A DNA stretch of 32,285 nucleotides, taken from contig NZ_QOHH01000019.1 of the NCBI RefSeq assembly GCF_003319105.1, forward strand, positions 1 through 32,285, given 5' to 3'. How positions within the stretch are numbered: the first letter of the stretch is position 1; each line of letters opens with the position of its first letter. The notes under the pieces are model-generated. The model was given only the letters and a program-made list of their open reading frames with translations, was not told the origin of the DNA and did not search any database. This document shows, piece by piece, positions 1 to 8,639 of this stretch. The DNA is from Blastococcus sp. TF02-09. GTDB taxonomy: Bacteria; Actinomycetota; Actinomycetes; Mycobacteriales; Geodermatophilaceae. Position numbers and translations under genes: made by a program.

Positions 1-1179
1 GCTCGGACACCGTCGAGGCCTTCCGGTCGGGCAGCTTGGTCGCTTCCGATCTTGGAAGGCCTCGACCCGTTCCCGGCCTCAGCTCCCACGCGCGAGTCCC
101 TCACACCCACCGCAGGTACGAAGAGCCCGTATAGCTACGACGGTCTCAACCGACTCACACGCGCCAAGGAGACTGTCGGACTCAACGTCACCGCTTCGTG
201 GTCCTACTGCTACGACCCCAACGGCAATCGCACGTACGACTCCACCTCCACTGCAGCCACCGTGCTGTGTCCTGGACAGCCGGACGGGCCAGCTCCGACG
301 TACACCTACGACGCAACTGACGCCTTGATAGGACGCGCCGGCCAACCTGCCAATGCCTTCGCCTACGACGACAATGGCGCCGAAGTCCGCGCGGTCGGTT
401 CCACCAGCCGCACCAACGGGACCTGGAGCCCGCGGGGCCAGCTGACCGGGCTCACCGCCAACGGCAACGCACACACGTACGCCTACGCAGGCGAGGGCAA
501 CAAGGAACGCCTCGGCTTTGACAACCGCGGATATCAGCACACTGCCGTGGGCCTCACCTCCCAGACCGGCATTGACGCAGCTACTATCATCCGCGAACCC
601 AATGGCACGCCCGTGGCCCTCCGAACCAACGGGAATAGCTACTACTTCATCGCCGATCGCCAAGGCAGCACCATCGCCTTGGTTGCCGCTAACGGCAGCG
701 TCGCCAACAGTTATTCGTACGAGCCATTTGGGGCCGAGCGCGGCCTGGTTGAATCGGTGAACAATCCCTTCAGGTACATCGGGGGGAGTTTTGCCGAAGA
801 CACCGGCTTGTATCACCTCGAAGCGCGATACTACGACCCCGCCCTAGGGCGCTTCACGCAACCCGATCCGAGCGGACAAGAGGCCAACGCGTACGTTTAC
901 TCGGAAAACGACCCCTGCAACGCTTCTGACGGCACAGGGCTCAAGACGCACCGAGTCACTGTGAAATGTCAAGTTGTCCACTATGTGAGAGGAACGGTGA
1001 CTGGTTATGTCTTCGGCTTTGGTAAAGGGAACACGCGCGAGAAGGCGGTGAAGGCTGCCCAAAAAGACGCGAACAGGCACGTCCCGAAGGGTCACTACAA
1101 GCGACACTGTCACGTCGTTCCGAAGGGGGGGCTCATTACAATAGGAAAGGGTGGGAGTACGTACGGGGACTGGGTTTGA
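1..1179 (+). CDS. Rhs/YD-repeat protein, 3' part (5' end outside window)
   Basis: The reading frame is open from base 1, so this is the C-terminal about 390 codons of a longer gene; the TTG at 52 is probably not a real start. It shows repeated YD-type units (YDGLNRL, YDPNGNR, YTYDATDAL, FAYDDNG). The Rhs core follows (DRQGS, YEPFG, YIGG, GLYHLEARYYDPALGRF, then NDPCNASDGTG in place of the usual NDPxNxxDPxG). Rhs proteins form a large beta-cage shell around a variable C-terminal tip that is often a toxin delivered to competitors. Here the tip is only about 75 residues after the DGTG motif. It is basic and rich in K, H and C, with a GxGxxxxxA pattern and GHYKRHCH near the end. I recognise no toxin family in it. 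It lies in lower-GC DNA next to a decayed insertion sequence, which suggests horizontal acquisition. The family assignment is secure; toxicity is inference. Confidence 0.88.
   Translation, partial: ARTPSRPSGRAAWSLPILEGLDPFPASAPTRESLTPTAGTKSPYSYDGLNRLTRAKETVGLNVTASWSYCYDPNGNRTYDSTSTAATVLCPGQPDGPAPTYTYDATDALIGRAGQPANAFAYDDNGAEVRAVGSTSRTNGTWSPRGQLTGLTANGNAHTYAYAGEGNKERLGFDNRGYQHTAVGLTSQTGIDAATIIREPNGTPVALRTNGNSYYFIADRQGSTIALVAANGSVANSYSYEPFGAERGLVESVNNPFRYIGGSFAEDTGLYHLEARYYDPALGRFTQPDPSGQEANAYVYSENDPCNASDGTGLKTHRVTVKCQVVHYVRGTVTGYVFGFGKGNTREKAVKAAQKDANRHVPKGHYKRHCHVVPKGGLITIGKGGSTYGDWV
12..66. repeat. 13-bp perfect inverted repeat inside the Rhs frame
   Basis: Bases 12-24 (GTCGAGGCCTTCC) are the exact reverse complement of bases 54-66, separated by 29 nt. 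The arms lie in the open Rhs frame. This could be a chance palindrome, a scar of rearrangement between Rhs cassettes, or a hairpin. Confidence 0.6.
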
Positions 1180-1225
1180 AAATCCTGGATCAAGGCAAGA
1201 CTCTGCCACGAAAGGGTTGGCCACC

Positions 1226-1846
1226 ATGGGCAGTGAGCAGATCGAACGAATGCTCTCTTTCATCCAGGCGAAGGTGTATGAGGATGGATACTTGGCTGCT
1301 CAAGTCGATCCGCCTTATCTCGATGCTGACGACATGAGGGCTGCGACTAGCAATAGGCTCGATTCATTGGTGGCCGACCATATTGAGCGCTGGAGCCCCA
1401 TGAGGGTCATGAAGCAGTCAGCCCTCTTGAACGAAGTGGTCGATCTGTTGCGCCGAGGCGTCGGAGACGACCCAGCATCCGAGCACGCTGACGCGCTGTA
1501 TCTGGGTGTGATCACGCGACTCGCCGAGTTGTACGACGAGACGCCCGACTATGATGCGCGTTGGGCCGCGGTGCTTCCTGATCCAGATAACTCGTCTGAA
1601 GTCGTCATTGTGCGCACAATGTCGAGCCATGGTGGGCGATCTGGGCCTGATGCGGAAACAGGCGACTGGAAACCCCCAGCGATTGAGCCACCAAACTTCA
1701 CAATGGGGGATTATGTCTCTATTACGGAGAGTCGCGGTCTACGATGGTCCGGTGTCGTAGTGGGCATTTACTCACACCATATTGCTGTGCGCTCGAACAA
1801 AGTTGGTCGTGATGCGCGGCCCAAGGGCAACCGTAAACGGTTCTGA
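1226..1846 (+). CDS. DUF6221-like protein downstream of the Rhs tip
   Basis: About 206 residues from the ATG at 1226, which has AAAGGG about ten bases upstream. An in-frame GTG at 1151 would overlap the Rhs gene by 29 nt and has no clear ribosome site. The N-terminal two thirds resemble actinobacterial DUF6221 proteins: a short helix with FIQAKVYEDG, then DHIERWSPMRVMKQ (compare the family's HIARHDPxRVLRE), and a C-terminal L..LY.....DYDARW. DUF6221 function is unknown and the family is common in phages and mobile regions. The last 45 residues (GDYVSITESRGLRWSGVVVGIY..., ending in basic residues) look like a small beta-barrel add-on. Its place directly behind an Rhs tip makes an immunity role possible but unproven. 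GC is lower than in the rest of the window. Confidence 0.6.
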   Translation: MGSEQIERMLSFIQAKVYEDGYLAAQVDPPYLDADDMRAATSNRLDSLVADHIERWSPMRVMKQSALLNEVVDLLRRGVGDDPASEHADALYLGVITRLAELYDETPDYDARWAAVLPDPDNSSEVVIVRTMSSHGGRSGPDAETGDWKPPAIEPPNFTMGDYVSITESRGLRWSGVVVGIYSHHIAVRSNKVGRDARPKGNRKRF

Positions 1847-2048
1847 CCAGTGCTACATATACGTTCAGCTGTTGTCAGTCATCACAAGCCCGTCGCAGCC
1901 AACGCTCCAACTGGCTCTGAGCTCTGTATTCACGCTAGCCAGCGCGCAAAGGCCTTAAGATCAGACCCCAGGATCGAGTGGTACAAGCCGCGACAAGGCC
2001 AGTTGGGAATCGGCCCGCTGACGCGGCCAACTCTCGAACCGAAGGAAA

Positions 2049-3177
2049 TGCTGCAGCCTCGGTTGACGGCGGTTAGGACTGATCATGCCGCCATTGCGGC
2101 TTCAGTGGTGAAGGCGAGTTCGTACTCGACGTGGGGGGCTTGCCGAGGGCGCCCAGGCGCCATCGGCGGTTGTAGGTGTGTCAGATCCAGAACACGATCG
2201 TGGCGTGGAGTTCGTCGCGGGTGCGCCAGCGGCGGCGTTCCAGGACGTTCTTCTGCCGCAGTGCGCGCCAGGAATCCATGGCGGCGTTATCCGCCCGCGG
2301 AGGCGACGCGGCCCATCGACCCCAGGAGCCTGGCGGCGGTGAGCACGGCCTGGATCGTGCTCGAAACTGCATCCGTGGTCGCTGGGCACCACCACGACCC
2401 CGCCCGGACGCCGGACGGCCACGGCGGTGCGTAGTGCGGTGACGGCGAGCTGGGCGGTCATCCGCTCATCGATGGCGTAGTCGACGATGCGCTTGCTGAA
2501 CACGTCTTTGATCGCGCAGCAGTAGAGCTTGCTCCCGGCGGTCGGCTGCTCGGTGATGTCGGTCAGCTAGACCCGGTGAGGGGCGGCCGCAGTGAAGTTC
2601 CGCTGCACGTGGTCGTCGTGCACGCCGGGCCTGGGCTCTTGCCGCACCTCGCCGCCCCTTGGGCACGGTGGTCGATCAGAGTTTCTGTTGCGAGCACAGT
2701 CGCCAGATGCGCGGTTCGCCTACGACATGGCCGGCACGATCCAGCTCGTCGGTCAGCAGTCGGTAGCCGAACTCCGGGTCATCGGTGTTTGCGTCGACGA
2801 GGGCGTTGGTGAGGTAGGCGTCCGCAAGATCGGGTTGGCGCACCGGAGCAGACAGCCAGGCGTCGCCGCGGCCCGGCTCAAAAACTCGTTTCCCATCTCC
2901 AGCCGGCGCTTCTCCCGGCACAGCTGGACGAGCTTGTTCTGCTCGGCGCTGGTCCGGCCATCGACGACGCCGTCTTCGATGTCGGCCTGGCGCACCCAGC
3001 GGCGCACCGACTCGACCGAGATGTCGAAGTTAGCAGCCACCTCTGTCTGGCTCAGATCACCGCGACGGGCCACGCGGACGACGTCTCGCTTGAACACCGG
3101 CGGAACTTCTTGAGCACAGCGACATCCTTGCCACGGGACAAAATCCCGCAGAACGAGTGTCAACTGAAGTCGCAGCA
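2049..3177 (-). mobile_element. Degenerate IS3-family insertion sequence
   Basis: Remnants of both IS3 open reading frames lie on the minus strand between two imperfect terminal inverted repeats. Reading inward, 2049-2067 is TGCTGCAGCCTCGGTTGAC and 3177-3159 is TGCTGCGACTTCAGTTGAC, 15 of 19 positions identical, with the TG...CA termini expected of IS3 elements. GGAAA/GGAA just outside may extend the repeat. I see no target-site duplication. At about 1.13 kb it is shorter than intact IS3 elements, because of an internal deletion at the OrfA/OrfB junction. Confidence 0.8.
2083..3117 (-). pseudogene. IS3-family transposase OrfA/OrfB, broken
   Basis: OrfA would start at the GTG at 3117 (VLKKF), but one C is missing near 3103, so the frame shifts before the helix-turn-helix segment (FKRDVVRVARRGDLSQTEVA...SVRRWVRQADI). 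The leucine-zipper-like end (REKRRLEM.NE) runs directly into the middle of OrfB (DAYLTNALVDA, DDPEFGYRLL), so the OrfA tail and OrfB start are deleted. The integrase core follows in several frames: an amber stop at 2567-2569 replaces the expected Trp before LTDITE, then KDVFSKRIVDYAID, VVVVPSDHG (second catalytic Asp), and DNAAMDSW where Asp replaces the usual third catalytic Glu. It ends with a frameshifted VEYELAFTTEAAMAA and TGA at 2083. It cannot make an active transposase. Confidence 0.85.
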
Positions 3178-3499
3178 TTCCCGCCTGTACCTACGACGAC
3201 GAAGACGAATGAATGCCGTCGACAACGAAGGGGACCACGACATCTCATCAGCGGGCCCCCAGCCTCCTAACGTGATGCGGGAACCCGACCTCTAGGCCAG
3301 GCCGCCCTTCTTCGAAAGGGCCGCCTATGTCTGCATCGATGCCCCGGGTCACTTTCTTTCCGCCGTATCGGCGCCCCCAAGAAGACAGGAATAAGAGAAG
3401 AAAGCTTTTGACCGCCAGCATGCGTTCGCGGGCCGTGGCGGTGGCGTTGTGGCCAGCGACAGTTCTACAGGATCAGCGCACGTACGCCCCCGCAAACGA
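3178..3499. other. Non-coding stretch between IS remnant and tRNA terminator
   Basis: No reading frame here has a recognisable domain or a good ribosome site. A weak 6-bp hairpin (GCCCTT...AAGGGC) lies near 3306-3320. I see nothing else of note. Confidence 0.6.
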
Positions 3500-3535
3500 C
3501 GAACGCCGCCGGACCCAGGGGCCCGGCGGCGTTCG
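3500..3535 (-). terminator. Hairpin terminator downstream of tRNA-Pro
   Basis: A 13-bp perfect stem (3500-3512 with 3523-3535) with a 10-nt loop. On the minus strand it is followed by a short T-rich run (TCGTCGTTTG). It lies 29 nt past the 3' end of the tRNA and probably ends that transcript. Confidence 0.8.
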
Positions 3536-3560
3536 CCTTGCTGATGTTCCGACTTCGTAC

Positions 3561-3640
<80 letters not shown>

Positions 3641-3654
3641 AGGTGCGCCCGGCC

Positions 3655-3660
3655 AGTCTA
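3655..3660 (-). promoter_or_regulatory. Probable -10 box of tRNA-Pro
   Basis: TAGACT on the minus strand, 14 nt before the tRNA 5' end at 3640. It fits the actinobacterial TANNNT -10 pattern. No good -35 hexamer is visible. Confidence 0.5.
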
Positions 3661-3691
3661 GCGCCCTTGGTCACGGCTCCTCCCGGCGGGT

Positions 3692-4600
3692 TCAGGCCGC
3701 CCGTGCGGTGAGCGTCAGCAGGGTGGCCTCGGGCGGGCAGGCGAACCGCGCCGGCGCGTACGGGCTGGTGCCCAGGCCGGCCGAGACGTGCAGCCAGGTG
3801 CCGTTCGGGTGCTCCGGCGACGGCTCCGCCCAGCGGTGCAGCCAGCGCACCCGGTCGCGGTCGATGCCGCAGTTGGTCACCAGCGCGCCGTGGAAGGGCA
3901 CCCGCAGCTGCCCGCCGTGGGTGTGCCCGCAGAGCAGCAGGTCGTAGCCGTCGGCGGCGAACCGGTCGAGCACCCGCGGCTCGGGGGAGTGCGCCAGGCC
4001 CAGCCGCAGGTCCGCGGCGGGGTCGGCCGGCCCGGCGACGACGTCGTACCGGTCCCGCTTCAGGTGCGAGTCGTCGACGCCGGCGAACACGATGCGGCGT
4101 CCGTCGACGACCAGCTCGCCCGCGGCGTTGGTGAGGTCCAGCCAGCCGCGGTCGAGCATCCCGTCGCGCAGGTCCCGCCAGGGCAGCTCGTCGCCGTGCA
4201 CCCGCTTGTGGCCGGGGAAGAAGTACTTAAGCGGGTTCTTCGGCCGCGGCGCGTAGTAGTCGTTGCTGGCCAGCACGAACGCACCGGGCCGCTCCATGAG
4301 CGGCCCCAGCGCCTTGAGCGTCGGCGGGACGGCGTCGAAGCCGGCCAGGTTGTCGCCGGTGTTGATGACCAGGTCCGGCTCCAGCGCGGCGAGCCCGGCC
4401 ACCCACTCCTGCTTCGACCGCTGGCCGGCGGTCATGTGCAGGTCGGACAGGTGCAGGACGGTCAGCGGCGGGGAGCCGGGGGCCAGGACGGGGACGTCGA
4501 ACCGGCGGAGCGTCCAGCGGGTGCGCTCGTACAGGCTCGCGTAGGCGAGCATGCCGGCGCCCGTCGCGGAGACGGCGGCAGGGACGGTGTACCAGCGCAC
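3692..4600 (-). CDS. Metallophosphoesterase (calcineurin-like), YkuE/Rv3683 type
   Basis: 302 residues with an N-terminal hydrophobic segment (about 4-24) that may anchor it in the membrane. Metal-binding motifs appear in order: HLSDLHM (D and H), NTGDN (D), SNDYYAP in the position of the classical GNHD/E, AHSPEP, and GHTHGGQ. In the SND variant the ligand Asn is kept but the usual catalytic His is replaced by Asp; I recall this variant in actinobacterial homologues. The substrate is unknown; related proteins cleave phosphodiester bonds of lipids or nucleotides. The start is GTG at 4600, six bases after a TAGGCT hexamer, so the message may be leaderless. Its place beside ponA2 matches Rv3683 in M. 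tuberculosis. Confidence 0.92.
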   Translation of the reverse strand: MRWYTVPAAVSATGAGMLAYASLYERTRWTLRRFDVPVLAPGSPPLTVLHLSDLHMTAGQRSKQEWVAGLAALEPDLVINTGDNLAGFDAVPPTLKALGPLMERPGAFVLASNDYYAPRPKNPLKYFFPGHKRVHGDELPWRDLRDGMLDRGWLDLTNAAGELVVDGRRIVFAGVDDSHLKRDRYDVVAGPADPAADLRLGLAHSPEPRVLDRFAADGYDLLLCGHTHGGQLRVPFHGALVTNCGIDRDRVRWLHRWAEPSPEHPNGTWLHVSAGLGTSPYAPARFACPPEATLLTLTARAA

Positions 4601-4606
4601 ACCGGG

Positions 4607-4645
4607 AGCCTACGGGCGCGGGCCCGGACGGCGTCGTGCCAGGCT
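4607..4645. promoter_or_regulatory. Divergent promoter pair for metallophosphoesterase and YqeY
   Basis: Only 51 nt separate the two divergent start codons. TAGGCT (4612 to 4607, minus) lies exactly 6 nt before the minus-strand GTG, and CAGGCT (4640-4645, plus) lies exactly 6 nt before the plus-strand GTG. This spacing puts both transcription starts at the start codons, so both genes may be leaderless. Confidence 0.6.
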
Positions 4646-4651
4646 GGGACC

Positions 4652-5104
4652 GTGTCGGACTTGAAGAAGCAGCTGCGCGACGACCTGACCACCGCCATGA
4701 AGGCCCGCGACGAGCTGCGCACCGCGACGTTGCGCATGGTCCTCACCGCGGTCAGCGCCGAGGAGGTCTCGGGCAAGGAGTCCCGGGAGCTGTCCGACGA
4801 CGAGGTTCAGGCGGTGCTGCGCCGGGAGGCGAAGAAGCGCAGGGAGGCGGCCGAGGCCTTCGCCGGCGCCGGCCGTGCCGAGCAGGCGGAGCGGGAGCGC
4901 GCGGAGGGCTCGGTGCTCGCCGACTACCTGCCGGCCCAGCTGGAGGACGCCGACCTCGCCGCGATCGTCGCCGACGCGATCACCCGCACCGGTGCCGCCG
5001 GCATGAAGGACATGGGCAAGGTGATGGGTGCTGCCAACGGCGTCGTCGCCGGCCGGGCCGACGGCGCGCGGGTGGCCGCGGAGGTCCGGCGCCAGCTGGG
5101 CTGA
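4652..5104 (+). CDS. GatB/YqeY domain protein
   Basis: 150 residues, the normal size for stand-alone YqeY proteins. It begins LKKQLRDDLTTAMKARD and has the family pattern RTATLRMVLTAV, a basic helix (RREAKKRREAAEAF), ADYLPAQL, and GMKDMGKVMG near the C-terminus. The family shares the tRNA-binding fold of the GatB tail and is linked to tRNA-dependent amidation, but the role of free YqeY is not settled. GTG at 4652 is chosen because it begins the conserved helix and sits 6 nt after a -10-like hexamer; there is no Shine-Dalgarno. Confidence 0.93.
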   Translation: MSDLKKQLRDDLTTAMKARDELRTATLRMVLTAVSAEEVSGKESRELSDDEVQAVLRREAKKRREAAEAFAGAGRAEQAERERAEGSVLADYLPAQLEDADLAAIVADAITRTGAAGMKDMGKVMGAANGVVAGRADGARVAAEVRRQLG

Positions 5105-5124
5105 GGCCCGCGCAGGCCCCTCGC

Positions 5125-7368
5125 TCAGCCGTCCGCGGGCGCCGGAGCGGGGGCGGGCGCCGGGGCGGGGGCGGGCGCCGGGCTCTCCTCGGTGGGCTGC
5201 TCGTCCGCCGGCTCCTCCTCGGCCGGCTGCTCCTCGGCCGGACGCTCGTCCTCGTCGTCCGTGTCGCGCTGCGGCCGGGTGGACTGGGGCCGCGGGGCCG
5301 GGCGCTCCGGGCCCATCAGCTTCGGGTCCGCGGGCGGGAACGCCGTGGTGGTCTTGCCCTCGAGGAACGGCGCCATGGCGGCCCGCCAGACGGTGGCCGG
5401 GATGTTGCCGCCGAAGCCGGGGACCGTCTCCTCGTCCGTGGGGTTGAACACCATGACGCTGGCGGAGTACTCGGGCAGGAAGCCGACGAAGGCGACCGAC
5501 TGGTTCTCCTGGGCGGTGCCGGTCTTGCCGGCGATCGTCCGGCCCGGGATGGCCGCCCGGGTACCTGTGCCGGCCGACGTGGCGACGTCGCCGACGAGGA
5601 TGGTGCTCAGCGTGTTGGCGATGTTCGCCGGGATGGACTCCGGGGTGCAGTTGTCGCCCGTGACCACCGGCTCTCCGTCGTCGCCGGTGAGCGGCTCGCC
5701 GTTGCGGTCGAGCACCTCGGTGACCGGCACCGGGGTGCACATGGTGCCCTCCGCCCCGAGCGTGGCGTAGGAGTTGGCCAGCTCCAGCGGGCTGGTGGCC
5801 TGGGAACCGAGGGTGAAGCCGCCGAAGCCGGGAGGGGACCCGTCGATCATCTTCTCGGCGCTGTCCTGCGTGGGCCGGTCGAAGGTCATGCCCATGCGCT
5901 CGGCCATGCGCACCGGGCCCTCGACGCTGCCCAGCCTGTCGGTGAGGGCCACGAAGTAGGTGTTGGACGACCGGACCAGCGCGCCGACCATGTCGAGGGT
6001 GTCCGGGTAGTTGCCGACGTTCTCGACGCAGTACTTGCCGCGCTCGTTCGCGCCGTTGCGGTCGGCGGCGCCGCAGGCGGGGCCGAGGAAGATCCGCGAG
6101 GTGTAGCGGTCACCGGGGGTCGTGATCCTGGTGTTGGCCGGGATGCCCGCCTCGAGGGCGGCGGCCGCGGTGAACGTCTTGTACGTCGAGCCGGCACCCT
6201 TGCTCGCCGCGGTGTGGAGCACGTAGGACTCGCACTCGGGCGGCCCCTCGCAGCCGTACCGCCGGTTGATGCTCATCGCCAGCACGTTGCCGGTGCCCGG
6301 CTCGACGGCGGTGAACATGCCCGCCAGCGAGTCGCCCATCGGCACGGACTGCAGGACGGCCTGGTCACCGGAGCGCTGCAGGTCGGGCAGCAGCGTGGTC
6401 TGGATGGTCAGACCACCGTTCTTGACCTGGTCGTCAGTGAGGCCGAGGTCCTGCCGCAGGTGGTCGAGCGTGTAGGCGCAGAAGAAGCCGCCGAGCGAGG
6501 CGTCGATGCAGCCGTTGGCCGGGGGCAGACCGGGCGCGACCTCCACCGGCGTCGCCGAGATGTCGCGGTACTCCTGCTCGGTGATGTGCTCCAGGTCGAA
6601 CATCCGCTTGAGCACCTGGTTGCGGCGCAGCTGGGCGTTCTCCGGGTTGTCGATCGGGTCGTCGTAGAACGGGCTCTGCACCAGGCCGGCCAGCATGGCG
6701 GCCTGCGGCAGGGTCAGATCGGCGGCGTTCACGCTGAAGTACCGCTGGGCAGCGGCCTGGATGCCGTAGGCGCCCTTCCCGAAGTAGACGATGTTCAGGT
6801 AGCGGGTGAGGATCTCGTCCTTATCGTAGGTCTCCTCGAGCGCGAGCGCCAGCCGGGCCTCCCGCAGCTTGCGCGCCGGCGTCTGCTCGGTGGCGGCGTC
6901 GCGGCCCTCGGAGGAGTCCGCCGTCTGCAGCAGGGTCTGCTTCACCAGCTGCTGGGTGAGGGTCGAGCCGCCCTCCTGGACCGAGCCCGCGGCCAGGTTC
7001 TTCACCAGCGCGCGCATCGTGCCCTGGACGTCGAGGCCGTTGTGCTCGTAGAACCGCGAGTCCTCGATGTCGACCAGCGCCTGCTTCATCACGTCGGCGA
7101 TCTGGTCGGAGGTCACCGGCGTGCGGTTCTTCTCGTACACGTTGGTGATCAGCGAGCCGTCGGCCGCGAGCACGCGCGTCATGCCGGCCGGCGTCGCGTC
7201 GGTGAGCTCCACCGGCAGCGCGTCCAGCAGGCTGGCGGAGTTGCGCGCGACGAGCCCGCCGCCGCCGACCCAGGGCAGCAGGAGACCGGCGAGCAGCACC
7301 CCGGCGACGACGATCGTCAGGGCGAGCTTGCCGATGATGCGGGAGCGGAGGCGCGCGGTCTCGGACAT
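5125..7368 (-). CDS. ponA2: Class A penicillin-binding protein (transglycosylase/transpeptidase)
   Basis: 747 residues. It builds and cross-links peptidoglycan outside the membrane. Layout: a short cytoplasmic start, a membrane anchor at about 14-36, then a GT51 transglycosylase domain with EDSRFYEHNGLD (catalytic Glu about 102) and GGSTLTQQLVKQ. The transpeptidase domain has the nucleophile motif STYK (Ser about 394, Lys about 397), SSNTY, and KTGTAQ. The C-terminus is a low-complexity Glu/Pro/Ala tail ending in Pro-Ala repeats. I see no PASTA domain, unlike mycobacterial PonA2. ATG at 7368 is chosen for a GGGGAG site and the membrane anchor. The ortholog call rests on neighbours (ArsA pair and phosphoesterase, as in Rv3679-Rv3683). 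Confidence 0.95.
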   Translation of the reverse strand: MSETARLRSRIIGKLALTIVVAGVLLAGLLLPWVGGGGLVARNSASLLDALPVELTDATPAGMTRVLAADGSLITNVYEKNRTPVTSDQIADVMKQALVDIEDSRFYEHNGLDVQGTMRALVKNLAAGSVQEGGSTLTQQLVKQTLLQTADSSEGRDAATEQTPARKLREARLALALEETYDKDEILTRYLNIVYFGKGAYGIQAAAQRYFSVNAADLTLPQAAMLAGLVQSPFYDDPIDNPENAQLRRNQVLKRMFDLEHITEQEYRDISATPVEVAPGLPPANGCIDASLGGFFCAYTLDHLRQDLGLTDDQVKNGGLTIQTTLLPDLQRSGDQAVLQSVPMGDSLAGMFTAVEPGTGNVLAMSINRRYGCEGPPECESYVLHTAASKGAGSTYKTFTAAAALEAGIPANTRITTPGDRYTSRIFLGPACGAADRNGANERGKYCVENVGNYPDTLDMVGALVRSSNTYFVALTDRLGSVEGPVRMAERMGMTFDRPTQDSAEKMIDGSPPGFGGFTLGSQATSPLELANSYATLGAEGTMCTPVPVTEVLDRNGEPLTGDDGEPVVTGDNCTPESIPANIANTLSTILVGDVATSAGTGTRAAIPGRTIAGKTGTAQENQSVAFVGFLPEYSASVMVFNPTDEETVPGFGGNIPATVWRAAMAPFLEGKTTTAFPPADPKLMGPERPAPRPQSTRPQRDTDDEDERPAEEQPAEEEPADEQPTEESPAPAPAPAPAPAPAPADG

Positions 7369-7376
7369 CGCTCCCC

Positions 7377-7382
7377 AATGTA
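7377..7382 (-). promoter_or_regulatory. Possible -10 of the penicillin-binding protein gene
   Basis: TACATT on the minus strand, 8 nt before the ATG at 7368, in the 41-nt gap after the ArsA pair. The gene may therefore have its own promoter as well as readthrough. Confidence 0.4.
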
Positions 7383-7409
7383 CGGCGGGCGCTGCCCCTC
7401 CGGCCCTGG

Positions 7410-8639
7410 TCAGCCGCGGCGCGCGGGGAGGATGCGCGTGCGCGGTGTGCCGGTCGGCGTGTCCGCGTCGTCGCCGGTCAGCTCGGCGGCCATGGTGCGC
7501 AGGCCGTCGAGGTCGTGGACGTCGCCGGCGGCCGCGGGCACGGTGCGGACCGCCACCTCCGGGTGGGCGCTGGTGAAGCGGTCGGCGAGGTGCTGCTCGC
7601 GCGCGGCCAGGGTCATCCGCTCGGCGTGCACCCGCAGCGCGGCGGCGGCGAGGTCGGCGTCCGGACCGCCGGCCTCCAGCACCGCCTCGGCGGCCGCGGC
7701 CGCCCGGGTGGCCGACAGCGCCGACGTCGCCGGCGGGTGGGTGCGGTTCACGACCAGGCCGGCCAGCGGCATGGTGTCGGCCGAGAGCCGGTCCACGAAG
7801 TAGGAGGCCTCGCGCAGCGCGTCGGGCTCGGGCGAGGCGACGACGACGAACGAGGTGCCCGGCCGGCGGAGCAGCTCGTAGGTGGCGGTGGCCCGCTCGC
7901 GGAAGCCGCCGAACATGGTGTCCAGCGCCGCCACGAACGCGGAGATGTCGCGCAGCAGCTGGCCGCCCAGGATCTTCGAGACGATCCGGCTGAACAGCAG
8001 GAAGCCCGCGCTGGCGAACTTGAAGCCCGCCCGGCTCGGCGCCATGAGCAGCCGGATCATCGTGCCGTCGAGGAAGCGGCTCATCCGGTTGGGGGCGTCC
8101 AGGAAGTCCAGCGCCGACCGCGACGGCGGGGTGTCGACGACGATCAGGTCCCACTGCTCGGTGGCCCGCAGCTGGCCCAGCTTCTCCATCGCCATGTACT
8201 CCTGCGTCCCGGAGAACGAGGAGCTCAGCGCCTGGTAGAAGGGGTTGTCCAGGATCTGCTGGGCCCGCTCGGGCGTGGAATGCGCGGCGACGACGTCGTC
8301 GAACGTCCGCTTCATGTCCAGCATCATCGCGTGCAGCTCGCCCGCGGCCCCCGGGACCTCGACCCGCCGCGGCTCGTTGTCCAGCTCGGTCAGGCCGAGG
8401 GACTGGGCCAGCCGGCGGGCCGGGTCGATGGTGAGGACGACGACGCTGCGCCCGGCCTCCGCGGCGGCCAGCGCCAGTGCGGCCGACGTCGTCGTCTTGC
8501 CCACGCCGCCGGCGCCGCAGCACACCACGATCCGGGTCGCCGGGTCGGTGATCAGCGAGCCGAGGTCCAGCGCGGGCGCCTGGGGGCGCGCGCGGCCGGG
8601 GTGGGCGGTCTCGTCCTCGGGCACCGGTGCGGCGCTCAC
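7410..8639 (-). CDS. ArsA/Get3-like ATPase, second of pair (Rv3680 type)
   Basis: 409 residues from GTG at 8639, which overlaps the upstream stop by 4 nt (GTGA), so the pair is translationally coupled. It has a P-loop [10 protein letters not shown] (about 41-50), switch motifs [10 protein letters not shown] and [17 protein letters not shown], and a C-terminal helical region. The first Lys of the ArsA signature GKGGVGKT is Ala here, so the residue that reaches across the dimer is missing, while the catalytic P-loop Lys48 is present. The usual arsenite-site cysteines of ArsA are not evident, so an arsenite pump role is unlikely. In mycobacteria the equivalent pair is needed for envelope tolerance to stress and glycerol; the client here is unknown. 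Confidence 0.93.
   Translation of the reverse strand: MSAAPVPEDETAHPGRARPQAPALDLGSLITDPATRIVVCCGAGGVGKTTTSAALALAAAEAGRSVVVLTIDPARRLAQSLGLTELDNEPRRVEVPGAAGELHAMMLDMKRTFDDVVAAHSTPERAQQILDNPFYQALSSSFSGTQEYMAMEKLGQLRATEQWDLIVVDTPPSRSALDFLDAPNRMSRFLDGTMIRLLMAPSRAGFKFASAGFLLFSRIVSKILGGQLLRDISAFVAALDTMFGGFRERATATYELLRRPGTSFVVVASPEPDALREASYFVDRLSADTMPLAGLVVNRTHPPATSALSATRAAAAAEAVLEAGGPDADLAAAALRVHAERMTLAAREQHLADRFTSAHPEVAVRTVPAAAGDVHDLDGLRTMAAELTGDDADTPTGTPRTRILPARRG

Noticed and set aside
1850..2434. Plus-strand frame after the DUF6221-like gene
   Set aside because: The second half is antisense to the IS transposase, and the first half has no ribosome site or recognisable domain.
4636..7803. Very long plus-strand frame (over 1,000 codons) opposite the penicillin-binding protein
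   Set aside because: It is an antisense shadow in high-GC DNA: its product is Arg/Gly low-complexity with no domain, while the minus strand encodes full PBP motifs.
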